A stretch of DNA of 64,000 bases, taken from NCBI GenBank assembly GCA_932521035.1, contig OW051497.1, positions 11,842,001-11,906,000 on the forward strand, written 5' to 3'. Origin of the DNA: Oscheius dolichura. Lineage: Eukaryota > Nematoda > Chromadorea > Rhabditida > Rhabditidae. Under the pieces are notes generated by a model. It was not told where the DNA came from. It did no database searches and saw only the letters and a list, made by a program, of their open reading frames with translations. The translations under genes were made by a program, and so were the position numbers. Shown in pieces: positions 1 to 9,959 of the stretch. The number at the start of each line of letters is the position of its first letter. Positions within the stretch are counted from its first letter, which is position 1.

Positions 1-3000
1 TGCAAACTGGAAAGGCGGAGTTGGCCAGCTTGGCAATATGCCATGCACAGGTCCTAAGCGGAAATCTTCTCCTACTGTAACCCTTGGAAATATCCATGTG
101 GCAAATAACGGCAATATACACTTATTCTCGGTGTTACAGATGATATCTGGACACATTCGATATGCTATTCTGCAAATATATCAGCAATATAACCGAAAAA
201 TATTAACAAATAAATTCAAATACAAACGAGATATCGATAATTTGATTTTGTTGGAATTTTGAAGCAGCTATCTCCAAAATATTGGGGTACCGCTAGCAAC
301 CATAAAATACCTAAAGTTGCTAAGTTTCAGTTTAAATAGCTAAAGTTTTCAATAGTCTACTGTGTGTTTGTGTGTAAAACCTTCTTGATATCTAGAAGTG
401 GTGCTCTTGCCGTTGTAGCATGAATGTCGTAGGAGACCGCGATCTTGACCTGATACTGACACCATTACCAGAAATTCAATGAATGACCAAAGAATTTTGT
501 ACACATTCAACTTGGAATACGCTCAGCATGATCAAAAACTGGGTAAGACTTCTAACGCTGGAGTGGCTCGAGAAACCATTGGTTTCTCAAAGGGGGATTG
601 CAGATAGCTGCACTCTATTCTGCCAATTATCTCTTTTTCCTCTTTTTGTGTAGAAAAGTCAGGAGCAATTTCCGATTTTTTAAGGCGTGGCGTGTTCTTT
701 TCTTATGCATAGAGAAAAGAACGAATAGGTGGGTAAGACAGACACCAAGCGGAAATAGACAGATGCCAAATGGAAATCAGCACCCAGTGGTCTAATCCAT
801 GCATAATGAAATCACTGGTTCCTACGATGCATTCTTCTTTTCCTATAACAGGTCTTCATCCTGTATCTGTACCACCGATTCGGTTGACTGAGCCCAAGTA
901 AGTCCTTTTTTTTAACTTTTTGTCTTTATTTCCTCAATATTCAACCATAACCATGTTCAAAATCGCGGTTATTCCTGTTTGGGGATGGTTTAGGCTATTA
1001 TCCTTGCTAGTTAGACGAAGCCCATCGCTATACCGTTTTTATGACAAAGATTATTACCTAATCAAAGTCAGGAGCTGATTTTGGTCTTGCTAAATGGACA
1101 CTAATTCTGCTGAAAGAGATGTGTTCGGATATACCATCCTCCCAGATAAAATATCATGTCGGAAAGTAATTGGTACTGCAACAGATGCGCAGTTAGTTCT
1201 CTTTACACCAGAACACGTGAGCCCTCCCCAAGACGCGGGCAAATCTGCTAAAACGATCTGTTAATTCCGCACCACCCAAACGGTCTTTAATATGGCTTTA
1301 CGGCAATTATGCGTTTTGTGGTGACGAGGAGCTGACTCAATTGGGCAAATTGAGAAAAGTCGGGGGTAGCGATAGTCCACCCCCGTTGGAAAGAAAGCTG
1401 TCACCCTTTTAAATGAGGTGAGTTATGTGTTCCTCAGTCTTGTGCTTGTTGTTTATGTCTGTTCGCTTGGAATATTAACACAGTTTTCTTCAGAACTTTT
1501 CTTCTTCTTTTAAGTGCATCCCAGAGTTGATTTTGTTGAAAAGTGCATTAGCATTAGAGAAGGAGCACACTCAAATTCACGGCATAGTCCATAAATCTCA
1601 TTTCCACATTCTTGTCGGCTATTTTCGATTGCCTACTCGCCATGGGACCGTTTTTGTTCGGGTTTCTATGCAACATTCTCAATCGGCATCCGTTTATTGC
1701 CTCCAGAAGGCTGCAATCCATCCGATCCTTTAGTTCTCCTCCCCCGTTTTGGACAATTAAGCGATGGTGGCGACCTTTTGTTTATTTGAGTTTTCCCCGC
1801 GTTTCTCCTCCGCTATTTAACTGTTTCTTCGCTCTCCAATTTCATAAAAAGACTATCTAGAAGATTTTTCCCTTTTTCTTCTCTCCCTCTCCCACGCTAA
1901 AATCTTCTTCTTTTTGGGATAAGCCAAACCTTTGTGACGTACTGGCACAACTATTTGCACCCGTTTTTGCCGTTTTTTATTTATATTTTTATTACTTGAT
2001 ATGTCATAAAACGCCAGCTGCCGCCTTGGAGAATGTTTGTTTTCCAAGAAGATGAGCTGTGGAAGCTACTAGAGCTCTAAAAGGGGAAGTAGCAAAGATT
2101 AAGACAGTTTGACAACTAGGAATAGTTTAGGAAGCCTGCTCCCAGACAACAAAATAATCCTATTTTCCGCCGGTTTCCAAGAAATATAATGACTTTTGCG
2201 ATTGACAACTTCCTCTATAATTTCTCTTGAGGAAACTAGTCTCCTCCCCTCTTACTACAAATTTTAATCACAACCAAAACGGCAATAACAGACGGCGGCA
2301 AGCTGCTTTTTCAAACGCATTCGCCATGAATGCCTCAATCTGTCAGGATAGAATTCTTAGCTTTTCCTATAAGTGGCCGCTAAACCTCAAAAAGGAAACA
2401 AAAAGCAGTTTGTCACGTTCAATTTGCCATTGTTCTGTCGCCTACACTCTTCTGGAATTTTGGCACTTTCTGACATTTGCTCTTTTCGTGTCAAGAATCA
2501 AAGGATTTGCTCTTTCTTCTTGATTTCTCCGTAATTACATGAAGCTGGCAATGAAAAAAACTTGAATGACCGTCGTTTGTCGTTGATTTCCCCTCTTTAA
2601 AATTAGTTTAAACCAAAGGGATATAGGCGGGCATTCAATTCATCAATTCCACACCCTTTCGCTTGTTTCAACACGTTTCTAACAACCTTTTCTTCCTATT
2701 TTTGTAGTTTTATAACAGTTAAACCTGATTTTACCTGGTTTATTGACGGTAGTATCACCTAACCGCCAAGGATATCCGAGTTCCTCGAGCAAGGTTGGGC
2801 TCCTGACCGAAAAACAAGGTGCTCCTGTCATTGCAACTAGTTAATTAACATCTGCACGCTGCTGAGTAAGAGCGTAGCCCGTACGTGTGAAGTTTCCTAT
2901 TATGCGCTGTTCGTCGCTCTCCATATTTTGGAAATTACGGTGAGGATTTGTCTCCCCAAAATACCCTAATCGTCATGAATAAATAGCCATAAAACATGAG

Positions 3001-3119
3001 GATCACTTCGAATTCTCATTGCATCCTTGTCAGTCATGTGCAACATTTAATCCAAGTTGATTGATGACCCCTCACGAACTCCACAATCCAAGCCACAAAT
3101 ACTTATGTTTATTTTCAGA
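1..3119. other. No gene recognised
   Basis: AT-rich sequence with many stops in all frames. The few open frames are short, do not continue across plausible splice sites, and resemble no family I know. The right part is presumably the promoter and 5' region of the Clc-like gene, whose ATG follows directly on a TTTATTTTCAG acceptor at about 3109-3119. Confidence 0.5.
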
Positions 3120-4341
3120 ATGGCACTTTTTCGCTACAAATTTCTACTTATCGGGTCTATTTTATTCATCGTTGCCGGTTTTCTACTCACAGCTTTCGCC
3201 TTATTTTCTCCCTTATGGCAGGTTAGTCCAGAAAAATAACGGGAAAGAGAACTTTTTGATCTGTTCCTGCAGTTTTGCCGGCTGTCGAAAATCAGCTGTC
3301 AAATACCCTCCACTTTGACTAAGGTCATGATCGTTTAAAGCTTGCAGTGCAATAAGCCTCTTGGGAATGTTTTGAGCAATTTCGGCAAGTCCATCTTGTT
3401 TACAACATGTCGGGACATAAAAAATGTCACCAACACTATTGCCAACCCAACAGCGAGAATTAGCTATTAATGCCTGGGTGGTGGCCGGATTAATCTGCTC
3501 ACTTCTGGCCCGAGTAAAACAATTAAGGTCATGGAAATTCCACAAGGGTATCAAACACACCAGCATGGGATATGGTGGGACTGTGTGGTTACTACATTTA
3601 GTGATGAGAGGATAATTCCTCTGGACCAAATTGATCAGGCAAATGAAGGTAGCCAGGGTTAACTTCTATTAGACAGAAGTTCTTTAGGAGAAACGTGTGT
3701 GAACAAGTTTGACCCTTCCGCTGCCCATGGCCTACGAACGGCTCTAGATAATGGCGACGCTGTCTCCAAAGAACTCATGTTACACAGGTTTCTTCGTAAG
3801 TTTTCCCCTTTATTTCTTCCTAATGATAATTTCCAGCTCATCACAAAGCGGTTGTCTTCTTTACGGTTTTTGTATTTATATTTGGAATGATCTCAATTGT
3901 TATTGGAGCGTGTTCGCCATGTTTTCCTCCAAATTCACTTATGTACATAGTGGCTACCTTTATGACCTGTGAGTTTTGGCACTTCTTTTATATGGAAATA
4001 AAATTTAGGCGCTTGTTCCGTTCTGGCGGATGTTTTATTTATTTTAGGGAGCCGGAAACCACCAGAAATTGGGGTCGAAGTCAAGGTATGGGAACATTCT
4101 TTCTATAGAAGACATATATATTCAGTTCAAATTGGGGTTGGCCTGTTATACTCATATGTTAGCGTCTACTATATTCACGATCGCTCTGATATTATCTATC
4201 CTCTCCTCTTATCTGCTTCTCTCCAACCGAGGTGGCAATGACAGCTGCTGCACCAGTAAGAGGGAATATATGGAACAACAAAGGTTGTGGACTCCAGTCC
4301 ATCGCTCTTATATGGAAATCTCAGATGGACATCAACTCTAG
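3120..4341 (+). CDS. Clc-like (claudin-like) four-TM protein
   Basis: Six exons: 3120-3221, 3528-3648, 3673-3795, 3837-3968, 4009-4085, 4126-4341. The product has four membrane segments: TM1 in exon 1 (ending SPLWQ), TM2 in exon 4, TM3 in exon 5 and TM4 in exon 6. The extracellular loop has the family signature HGIWWDC and a later Cys before NKFDPS. The conserved HRF..HHKA block leads into TM2 across the exon 3/4 junction. This is the nematode Clc-like family, distant claudin/tetraspan relatives with a presumed junction or channel-regulator role; no enzyme activity is expected. The ATG follows a TTTTCAG acceptor by one base, so the mRNA is either trans-spliced there or has a 5'UTR intron. Intron 2 (3649-3672) is only 24 nt, and removing it is required for the frame. 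Intron 1, at 306 nt, is the only long one and could hide a small exon. Sure of the family, less of intron 1. Confidence 0.88.
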
Positions 4342-4445
4342 AGAGAAATACGTGTGATCGGAAACACTGTCGACCATTTGTAGTAGTTGATGACGACAGC
4401 AGCGTGTAAAAAACACCAACTGTGACTATTTTGCCTGTGATATAT

Positions 4446-4721
4446 TTATGCTGATCCTACGCATATCCCGGAGTTTAATAAAGCTTTAAAAGTTTTAATA
4501 CCAGAAATGAGTAATAAGACCGACAGACAGAGACATGCTTTCCCGGCAATTAAACAGGATGCCAGGAATAATATAATAAATTGAGCGCTTCCAAAAACAA
4601 TGTCCGGTGTGTCTTCTGCCCCCAAATGTTCGTCTTTCCATGCAATGATAGCTTCCTGGACTCCATCCTCAAAGATGCATAGAATCCCATAGTTCCTTTT
4701 CTTATCCCCGTGTCTCCTCAA
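4446..4721 (-). CDS. Possible small membrane protein ORF
   Basis: A 91-codon ORF fills the gap between the Clc-like and TWK genes on the opposite strand. It has a charged N-terminal half (FEDGVQEAIIAWKDE) and about 30 hydrophobic residues, probably one or two membrane spans, then a short tail. I do not recognise the family, and no flanking exons with good splice sites were found. It may be a partial gene, a pseudogene fragment or a chance frame. It overlaps the region that should hold the TWK promoter. Confidence 0.25.
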   Translation of the reverse strand: MRRHGDKKRNYGILCIFEDGVQEAIIAWKDEHLGAEDTPDIVFGSAQFIILFLASCLIAGKACLCLSVLLLISGIKTFKALLNSGICVGSA

Positions 4722-4876
4722 TCATTTTTTCTTCCATCTCCTGTTGTTCCCCAGGTTGTCATGTATAGCTTTGACAACTATATTACCCTCTAGAGCAGTC
4801 CTTTTTCATTCCTCGAATATAATTTCAATTACCTCCCATGCTCATAAATTCAGATAAACCATAAAGATTCTCTAAA

Positions 4877-6394
4877 ATGCGCAGAAAACCAGGACTCGCT
4901 GGTTTAATGGCTGGTCCTCCAATTGTTAAGCGGAAAACCTCAAAATGCGGGATTTTGACCAGAATATTTCGGTAAATAAGGGCATCGTGGTAGAGAGAAT
5001 GGCACAGGCTAACGGGTCTCCATGCATTTCTTGTCTTCTTCTGCTGCTTCTACATCTTTTTGGGTGCAATTATATTCATATACCTGGAAAGAGACCACGA
5101 GGCACGTCAAATCCCCCTACTTCTTATTTGTTGTAGGAATTTATACGAGCAAGAACGGAAAGAACATATCACAAGATGATAGACCAATTTCTGGCGGAAG
5201 CTATGATGTTGAGGGATTCCATTGAAGATGAGGAGACTTTGAACTCTTCTATTTCTGCCCTATTGGACCAGCACACTCAGAGACTTTTCGAGTTGTATGA
5301 AAACCCAGTAAGATAAACTGAAGCCCACAGAGTCTATTTAGATAGCTATAAACTATTTCGACAGTCTCGTGTATAGAAACGGGAATTATCGTCCACTATG
5401 GTCAATGGATCAAGCTGTCCTCCTCACTGCCACTACCATGGTTCCTGTTGGTAGGTAGTGCTTTGGGAATTAGTCGTTTACTAGGCTTTGGTCTAACCAC
5501 TCCTTTAACCTTTTACGGGAGGATATTTTTGGTAATATATGGAATCATTGGAATCCCTCTAGCCCTTGTCACCATGTCTGATCTTGGGAGGTTCTTCTGT
5601 AACGCTATTTATAAACTTCTCCAAGAGGTATACCCAGCATTTTATATTCCATACAATTATATAGAACGTAACAGCATTGAATATTGTTCTGTTGACTATG
5701 AATGTGTTATACCCTCTAATTGGTGGGATTTGGATACACCAAGTCAGTACAATGAGTCTCTTTGACAGTGTCTACTACTGCGCCATTACCATCTCAACTA
5801 TTGGTTTTGGAGACATCGAGTTAGTTTGATCATAGCGAAACAGGAAAGAAATTTAGCCCACCAATATCTGTCATTAGTCTGGTAGTGTTCATCATGGGTG
5901 GAGTGACCCTGGTAACAATTTCTGTGGATATAGTGGGCACTAACGCTATTCACCATGTCCATTACTGGGGAAGGCAGATGGGAAAGGCTAAACAAGCAGC
6001 TGCCAAAATGATTCAGGTCTTTCCTTTGGAGTACAGAATACTGTTAGTTTAGATGGCTCAGAAGATCAACATCAACAAAGGACTGGGGATAGGTATGGCC
6101 CAACTGGGAGCATTCGCTCGGATGGGAATGATGATTCAGGTTAGCGACAGTTGAGTAACAAAATGGTAAATAGGTAACCCCTGGTAACAATAATAGAGAA
6201 ACCACGTCAACGCTGGTTGAGAGCCCTGGCCCGTCGACAGCAGCGGCATTCGAACCACAGATGGAACTTGACCTCATCGACAAAACAGGTAGGTTTTCTT
6301 GAAAATGTGGGGGAGGATGCTTTACTATGGAGTTGTCTTTGTTCTTCTTTCTCTAGGTACGAGTTTCCCTTTTCCTTTTATTCAAAATCAGTGA
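4877..6394 (+). CDS. Two-pore-domain potassium channel (TWK family)
   Basis: K2P channel with the full M1-P1-M2-M3-P2-M4 order. Exons: 4877-4971, 4996-5307, 5342-5450, 5485-5627, 5665-5819, 5836 (or 5857)-6016, 6053-6139, 6174-6288, 6357-6394. M1 lies at about 5020-5085. P1 ends in the filter VPVGFG, split by intron 5451-5484. M2 is the GRIFLVIYG..IPLAL stretch. M3 (NIVLLTMNVLYPLIGGIWI) appears only once the 37-nt intron 5628-5664 is removed. P2 has the normal STIGFGD. M4 is followed by a cytoplasmic tail with a TWK-like GxxxAxLGAFARMG block. Such channels carry background K+ leak current at the plasma membrane. P1 is odd: the usual TTIGYG is VPVGFG. The start was chosen because it gives a basic N-terminus in frame after a 24-nt intron; ATG 4945 with a 22-nt intron is an alternative. 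An AATAAA lies at 6424. Confidence 0.9.
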
Positions 6395-6467
6395 CGGGTC
6401 ATGAGGTGAAGTAGACCCTAACACAATAAATGGAAACCGTTTCAGCCGGAAACATTCAAATGGAGGA

Positions 6468-6725
6468 TTGTGCATGGTTCGATTAATTCGACGAATGGTG
6501 GTGTTTTTTTTCCTTCTATTCCTCAATAAACTGATACTTTTTTGTATGTGTGCGGCTTATCCAAATGCCCATATAAACGGGCTAACCGACAATTACGTCT
6601 CGGACGTCATGATGATGGGCCTATCCTTCTGCAGCAAATTTCAGGTTTACAGCAATCTTCTCTCCCAGAGAGGGGGCTATTTTGAAAGCTTTTCGTTCTT
6701 CCTATCCTTTTTGTGGCCAATATGA
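6468..6725 (+). CDS. Possible short secreted peptide ORF
   Basis: An 85-codon frame 3' of the TWK gene begins with a basic and then strongly hydrophobic stretch resembling a signal peptide (RRMVVFFFLLFLNKLILF), followed by a short polar part. No dibasic cleavage sites flank an obvious mature peptide and no family is recognised. A splice donor-like CAG/GTTTAC lies at about 6647, so the frame may end earlier or join the next gene. Weak candidate only. Confidence 0.2.
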   Translation: MCMVRLIRRMVVFFFLLFLNKLILFCMCAAYPNAHINGLTDNYVSDVMMMGLSFCSKFQVYSNLLSQRGGYFESFSFFLSFLWPI

Positions 6726-7011
6726 TGTCAGGAGGCCATTTCCATTTTCCATCTCTCAGCCGTCAGTCGTTAATTTCATTGTCTTAGAGACCCCTAGTAA
6801 CGTTCCCATTGATTCAGATTCAAAAAATTATTTTGACAGACTGCTTTAGGTCGTTTGAGCATTAAACAATAGGGCCAAACTTGGCATAAACCTGTACTGA
6901 GAGCACAACTTTTCCCAGAACCACATCACGTCAAAATTGAACTTGATTAGAGTCATGTGAAACACTTAAAGAAGATTCTTACTTCCTCCGGTCATTTACT
7001 TTTTGTTTTAG

Positions 7012-8143
7012 GTGCATCAGCCGTGCTCTTTATCTAATGAGCCCTCTCGGACGGCTAAGCACTAACTCTGAGTACATCTATCATCTTTTCCCTGTGACTA
7101 ACAGCTTCAGAGACCCTGGAAGTTACATGAGATTTCGTTGTGCTAGCAGAAGTCAACAGATTGTCGCCTGGGTTTTTGAAAAGGAGCCGAATGCTGAATA
7201 TGCCGATGAACCGGAATATATTCCCCCGGCTGATCCTTCTGCAGAGGAGATACAATTCATTCTGGTTGATATGACAATTATTGAGAAATTACATATGCTC
7301 AACTTTGAACAGTAATCCAGCTTTTCCTATATTTACCTTAGTAGTTTCAGATACCGATTAGAGGCTTGTAACCTGCTAACACGTGAAAAAATAATCAAAA
7401 TCGACATGCACCGTCAGTATGGGGTAGGACTTGAAGAACCTCTTTTGAATGTTCTAGAATGTTGTCCGAGTATACATCTATCCAGAGCAGGGCCCAATGG
7501 AGTTTGTCAGTTGTATTCTCAATGACGAGCAGGACCTAGTCAGGCTTCACAAAGCCTTCACATTCATATTTCTTGTCCTGGAACACTGTAACTGTGTGGA
7601 GTCTGACATTATGATCAATTTAGGGGTACTGTACTTAATGTACTAGCTATTTTGAGTTCAGAACATGCAGGCGGACGAAGTTGACCAGCCATTGAATGGT
7701 AGTTCGAGTATTCTTCCTAGGATTCATCTCAAACAGTATGAAGAGAAGTTCCCAATTAGGGTACTCGACTGGCAGTTTGATGGTGTGAGCTACAGTATTC
7801 TTTACTAGTTGTTACAGGCCCTCTGGAGTTTTACGATCAATTGGAGCCCCAGACGGTCAAATATCACGGCTTCTTTCATAGCCCAGAATCGGCGGAAGAC
7901 CTCTTCCATAATATTCGAGCACAGGTTCGAGATGAAAACAATTTGGCAAGGAGGAAAGACAAATATGCTGCTCATTTCCTCTGCTGCATAGCATTGCTGT
8001 GTATAGCTCCCATTCTACTTCTAATGGTCGTAAAGTTGTGTTACGAGCTTGAAAAAACAGAAGAGTCGATCAAAGTTTTATCAAGGTTACTTATTCAAAA
8101 CGGCAGGAACCATCTTTATTTCGATCCGCATAGTCATACATGA
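7012..8143 (+). CDS. Unrecognised one-TM membrane protein (5' end incomplete)
   Basis: Five phase-consistent exons: 7012-7311, 7351-7423, 7458-7625, 7662-7782, 7818-8143, with introns of 34-39 nt. The first exon opens after a TTTTAG acceptor in phase 2, so at least one upstream exon is missing from this model; in-frame ATGs at 7037 and later are fallback starts. The N-terminal part is acidic and proline-containing (PEYIPPADPSAEE). The middle has repeated charged helices (IIEKLHMLNFEQ, LTREKIIKIDMHRQYG). A single membrane span of about 23 residues lies at roughly 7970-8035, preceded by a basic RRKDK, which suggests the large N-terminal part is cytosolic and a short helical tail lies outside. 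I do not recognise the family and infer no function. The exon chain is convincing because all junctions keep frame. Confidence 0.6.
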
Positions 8144-8337
8144 GAAATACAAATGAGTAGACAGACACCCGTGACATATATATGACAATATGCCATTTCT
8201 TACTTTACTTATAATTTCCATTCCTGAAGTTTCTCATCATAGATTACACCCATTACATGATTTCCGTTGATGACCACGTCAGACGTAGGCGTCTCTTGCT
8301 TTGTATTATCAGCAATTACCGAATAATCTGAATAAAC

Positions 8338-9959
8338 TCATTGGTTTTTATTAATAAACATTGTAGTACCTGTGCTGCTGTGTACGTCCTTTTTCGTCAT
8401 CCATCGGAATTGAGTGAAGGTTTGCTTAGACGCCGTGTAAATGAGTCGGTTGCAAGCACAGTAGACGGGGAACCGGAGACAGCTGGAGAGCAGGGTCAGA
8501 ATGCTCACGATGTCATTCAGGTAGGAGTATAGAACGTCCAGATCCACTTCCAAGCTGGGTCGGTCAATTGTTTCCCAAAATGTCAACAACACCTAAATTT
8601 TGGTATGCTTGATTAAACAAAGGTTGATTAAACAAATACCTGCAGGAATTGGGACATGATATACATAGAAACCACTCCAATAAGAGCTCTGGTAGCGTCT
8701 CTCAAGCTGCTACGGTTTGTTTTCGTAGACATCCCATTAATCCGCTGCTTCGACCCCTGCCTGACGTATTCCTTCTTCAAGGCTTTAATAATTGTGTAAT
8801 TCATAGCGACGAGAGCAAAAAAGGGCAGGATACGGTCCAAGAAGTTTCTTGTAAGGAACATCCACCAAAAACGGTAGCCCTCATGTTTGACAAGCGGCCC
8901 GGCGACGATCTCATATTGTCTGAAAAGATCCCGTTTTTGATCTGCCCAGATTTTGAAGAACAAAGCCCATGATAGGCATTCAATGCACATTTTGCGACAA
9001 ACGACATCTGTCATAGATAACGAGTCTGTCTCACGTTCATGCTGTTGCCTAGTGTCGTTTAATACAAACTGCTCCTTAGGGAGCCGGAACCACGCATCAT
9101 AACTAGTGCCACATTATCTCCAGCTGTTATGATTTGAGCAGAGAGTACTTACCCCCAGCCCTCCTCACATGTCGGCTTGTAAAGTACGTCGATCTCCCAG
9201 TACATACAGAGTTTATAAGCCACCGCCAATATTATGCAGAAGGCACAGACTGAAGGACGATGTTTTTCGAGAAATCTACAAGGTGGAAAATTTGGTAATA
9301 CAATTAAAGGGAATCTGTACTTCCGGCATTGAAGAAATCCTTTCCCTTCGAAAGTTCTCAAAAGACGTTCCGTTGTGGCTAACACGATCAGGAGCATGGA
9401 AGCAAACATAGCACAGTTACTCTCAGTCAGAACTACTCGAAAGTAAGACAGAAAGAGGCGATACATGGGCAGGTTGTGGTAGTAATCCATGTACACCTAA
9501 AAATAGGCTCTAATTAACGACTCAATTTCCCAAATATGACAAATGGCAAAATTAATCTGGACCAGATAAATATCGTTTGTGAAATATTGGCTTATTTCGA
9601 CAGAAAAAAAACATACGGGCAGTGACATCACAGCCAGATAGTTAAAAGCCATGATCGCATCTATTATTGCCAGAATTCCAAAGTAGTATACGGATGATCG
9701 CCTGAATTTCTGGGATGTTGTCCGTTTGGGTCGAGATTACCTGACGGACTGGTTGAGGATAAAGACCACGGTGAAGAAGCCATTAAAAATGATCGAGAGG
9801 ATGGCAATGAAGGTGGCGAAGACCCCGATCAGGTAGATCTTGACCTCGATGTGTTCGGTCCCCTGAAATGGATGATGTCATGAAGGTGGGGGCAGAAGGA
9901 ACCATATAGCGACAATATGTCTCATTGTTATCGTAGTCATACTCCAGATCTCCTTCCAT
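8338..9959 (-). CDS. Rhodopsin-class peptide-type GPCR (FMRFamide-receptor-like)
   Basis: Seven-TM receptor in seven exons (minus strand): 9903-9959, 9741-9862, 9617-9701, 9321-9496, 9153-9275, 8640-9102, 8338-8592. The N-terminus is short and acidic with an NET glycosylation site. TM1 carries the N of IIFNGF. TM3 ends ERLLRTF in place of DRY. TM4 follows EKHRPS. The second extracellular loop has a Cys and NDT. TM5 follows MFLTRNFLDRILP. TM7 contains LRFPVYCACN, the place of NPxxY. The pattern ER(Y/L)LRTF plus LR.PVY..CN is typical of invertebrate FRPR/DMSR-like peptide receptors, so a G-protein-coupled plasma membrane receptor for an amidated peptide is likely; the ligand is unknown. The start ATG lies three bases after a TTTTAG acceptor, so a leader exon or trans-splice site is likely just upstream. 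Confidence 0.85.

Noticed and set aside
3213-3629. 138-codon minus-strand ORF overlapping the Clc-like gene
   Set aside because: It is the antisense shadow of Clc-like exon 2 and intron 1; it has no domain or leader.
5448-5765. Reading the TWK exon straight through 5628-5664 (EVYPAFYIPYNYI...)
   Set aside because: This removes the third membrane span and ends in a stop before the second pore. Removing 37 nt restores both.
6468-6600. PDF/VIP-like peptide in the 6468 ORF (NAHINGL, TDNY)
   Set aside because: Short word similarity only, with no flanking cleavage or amidation sites.
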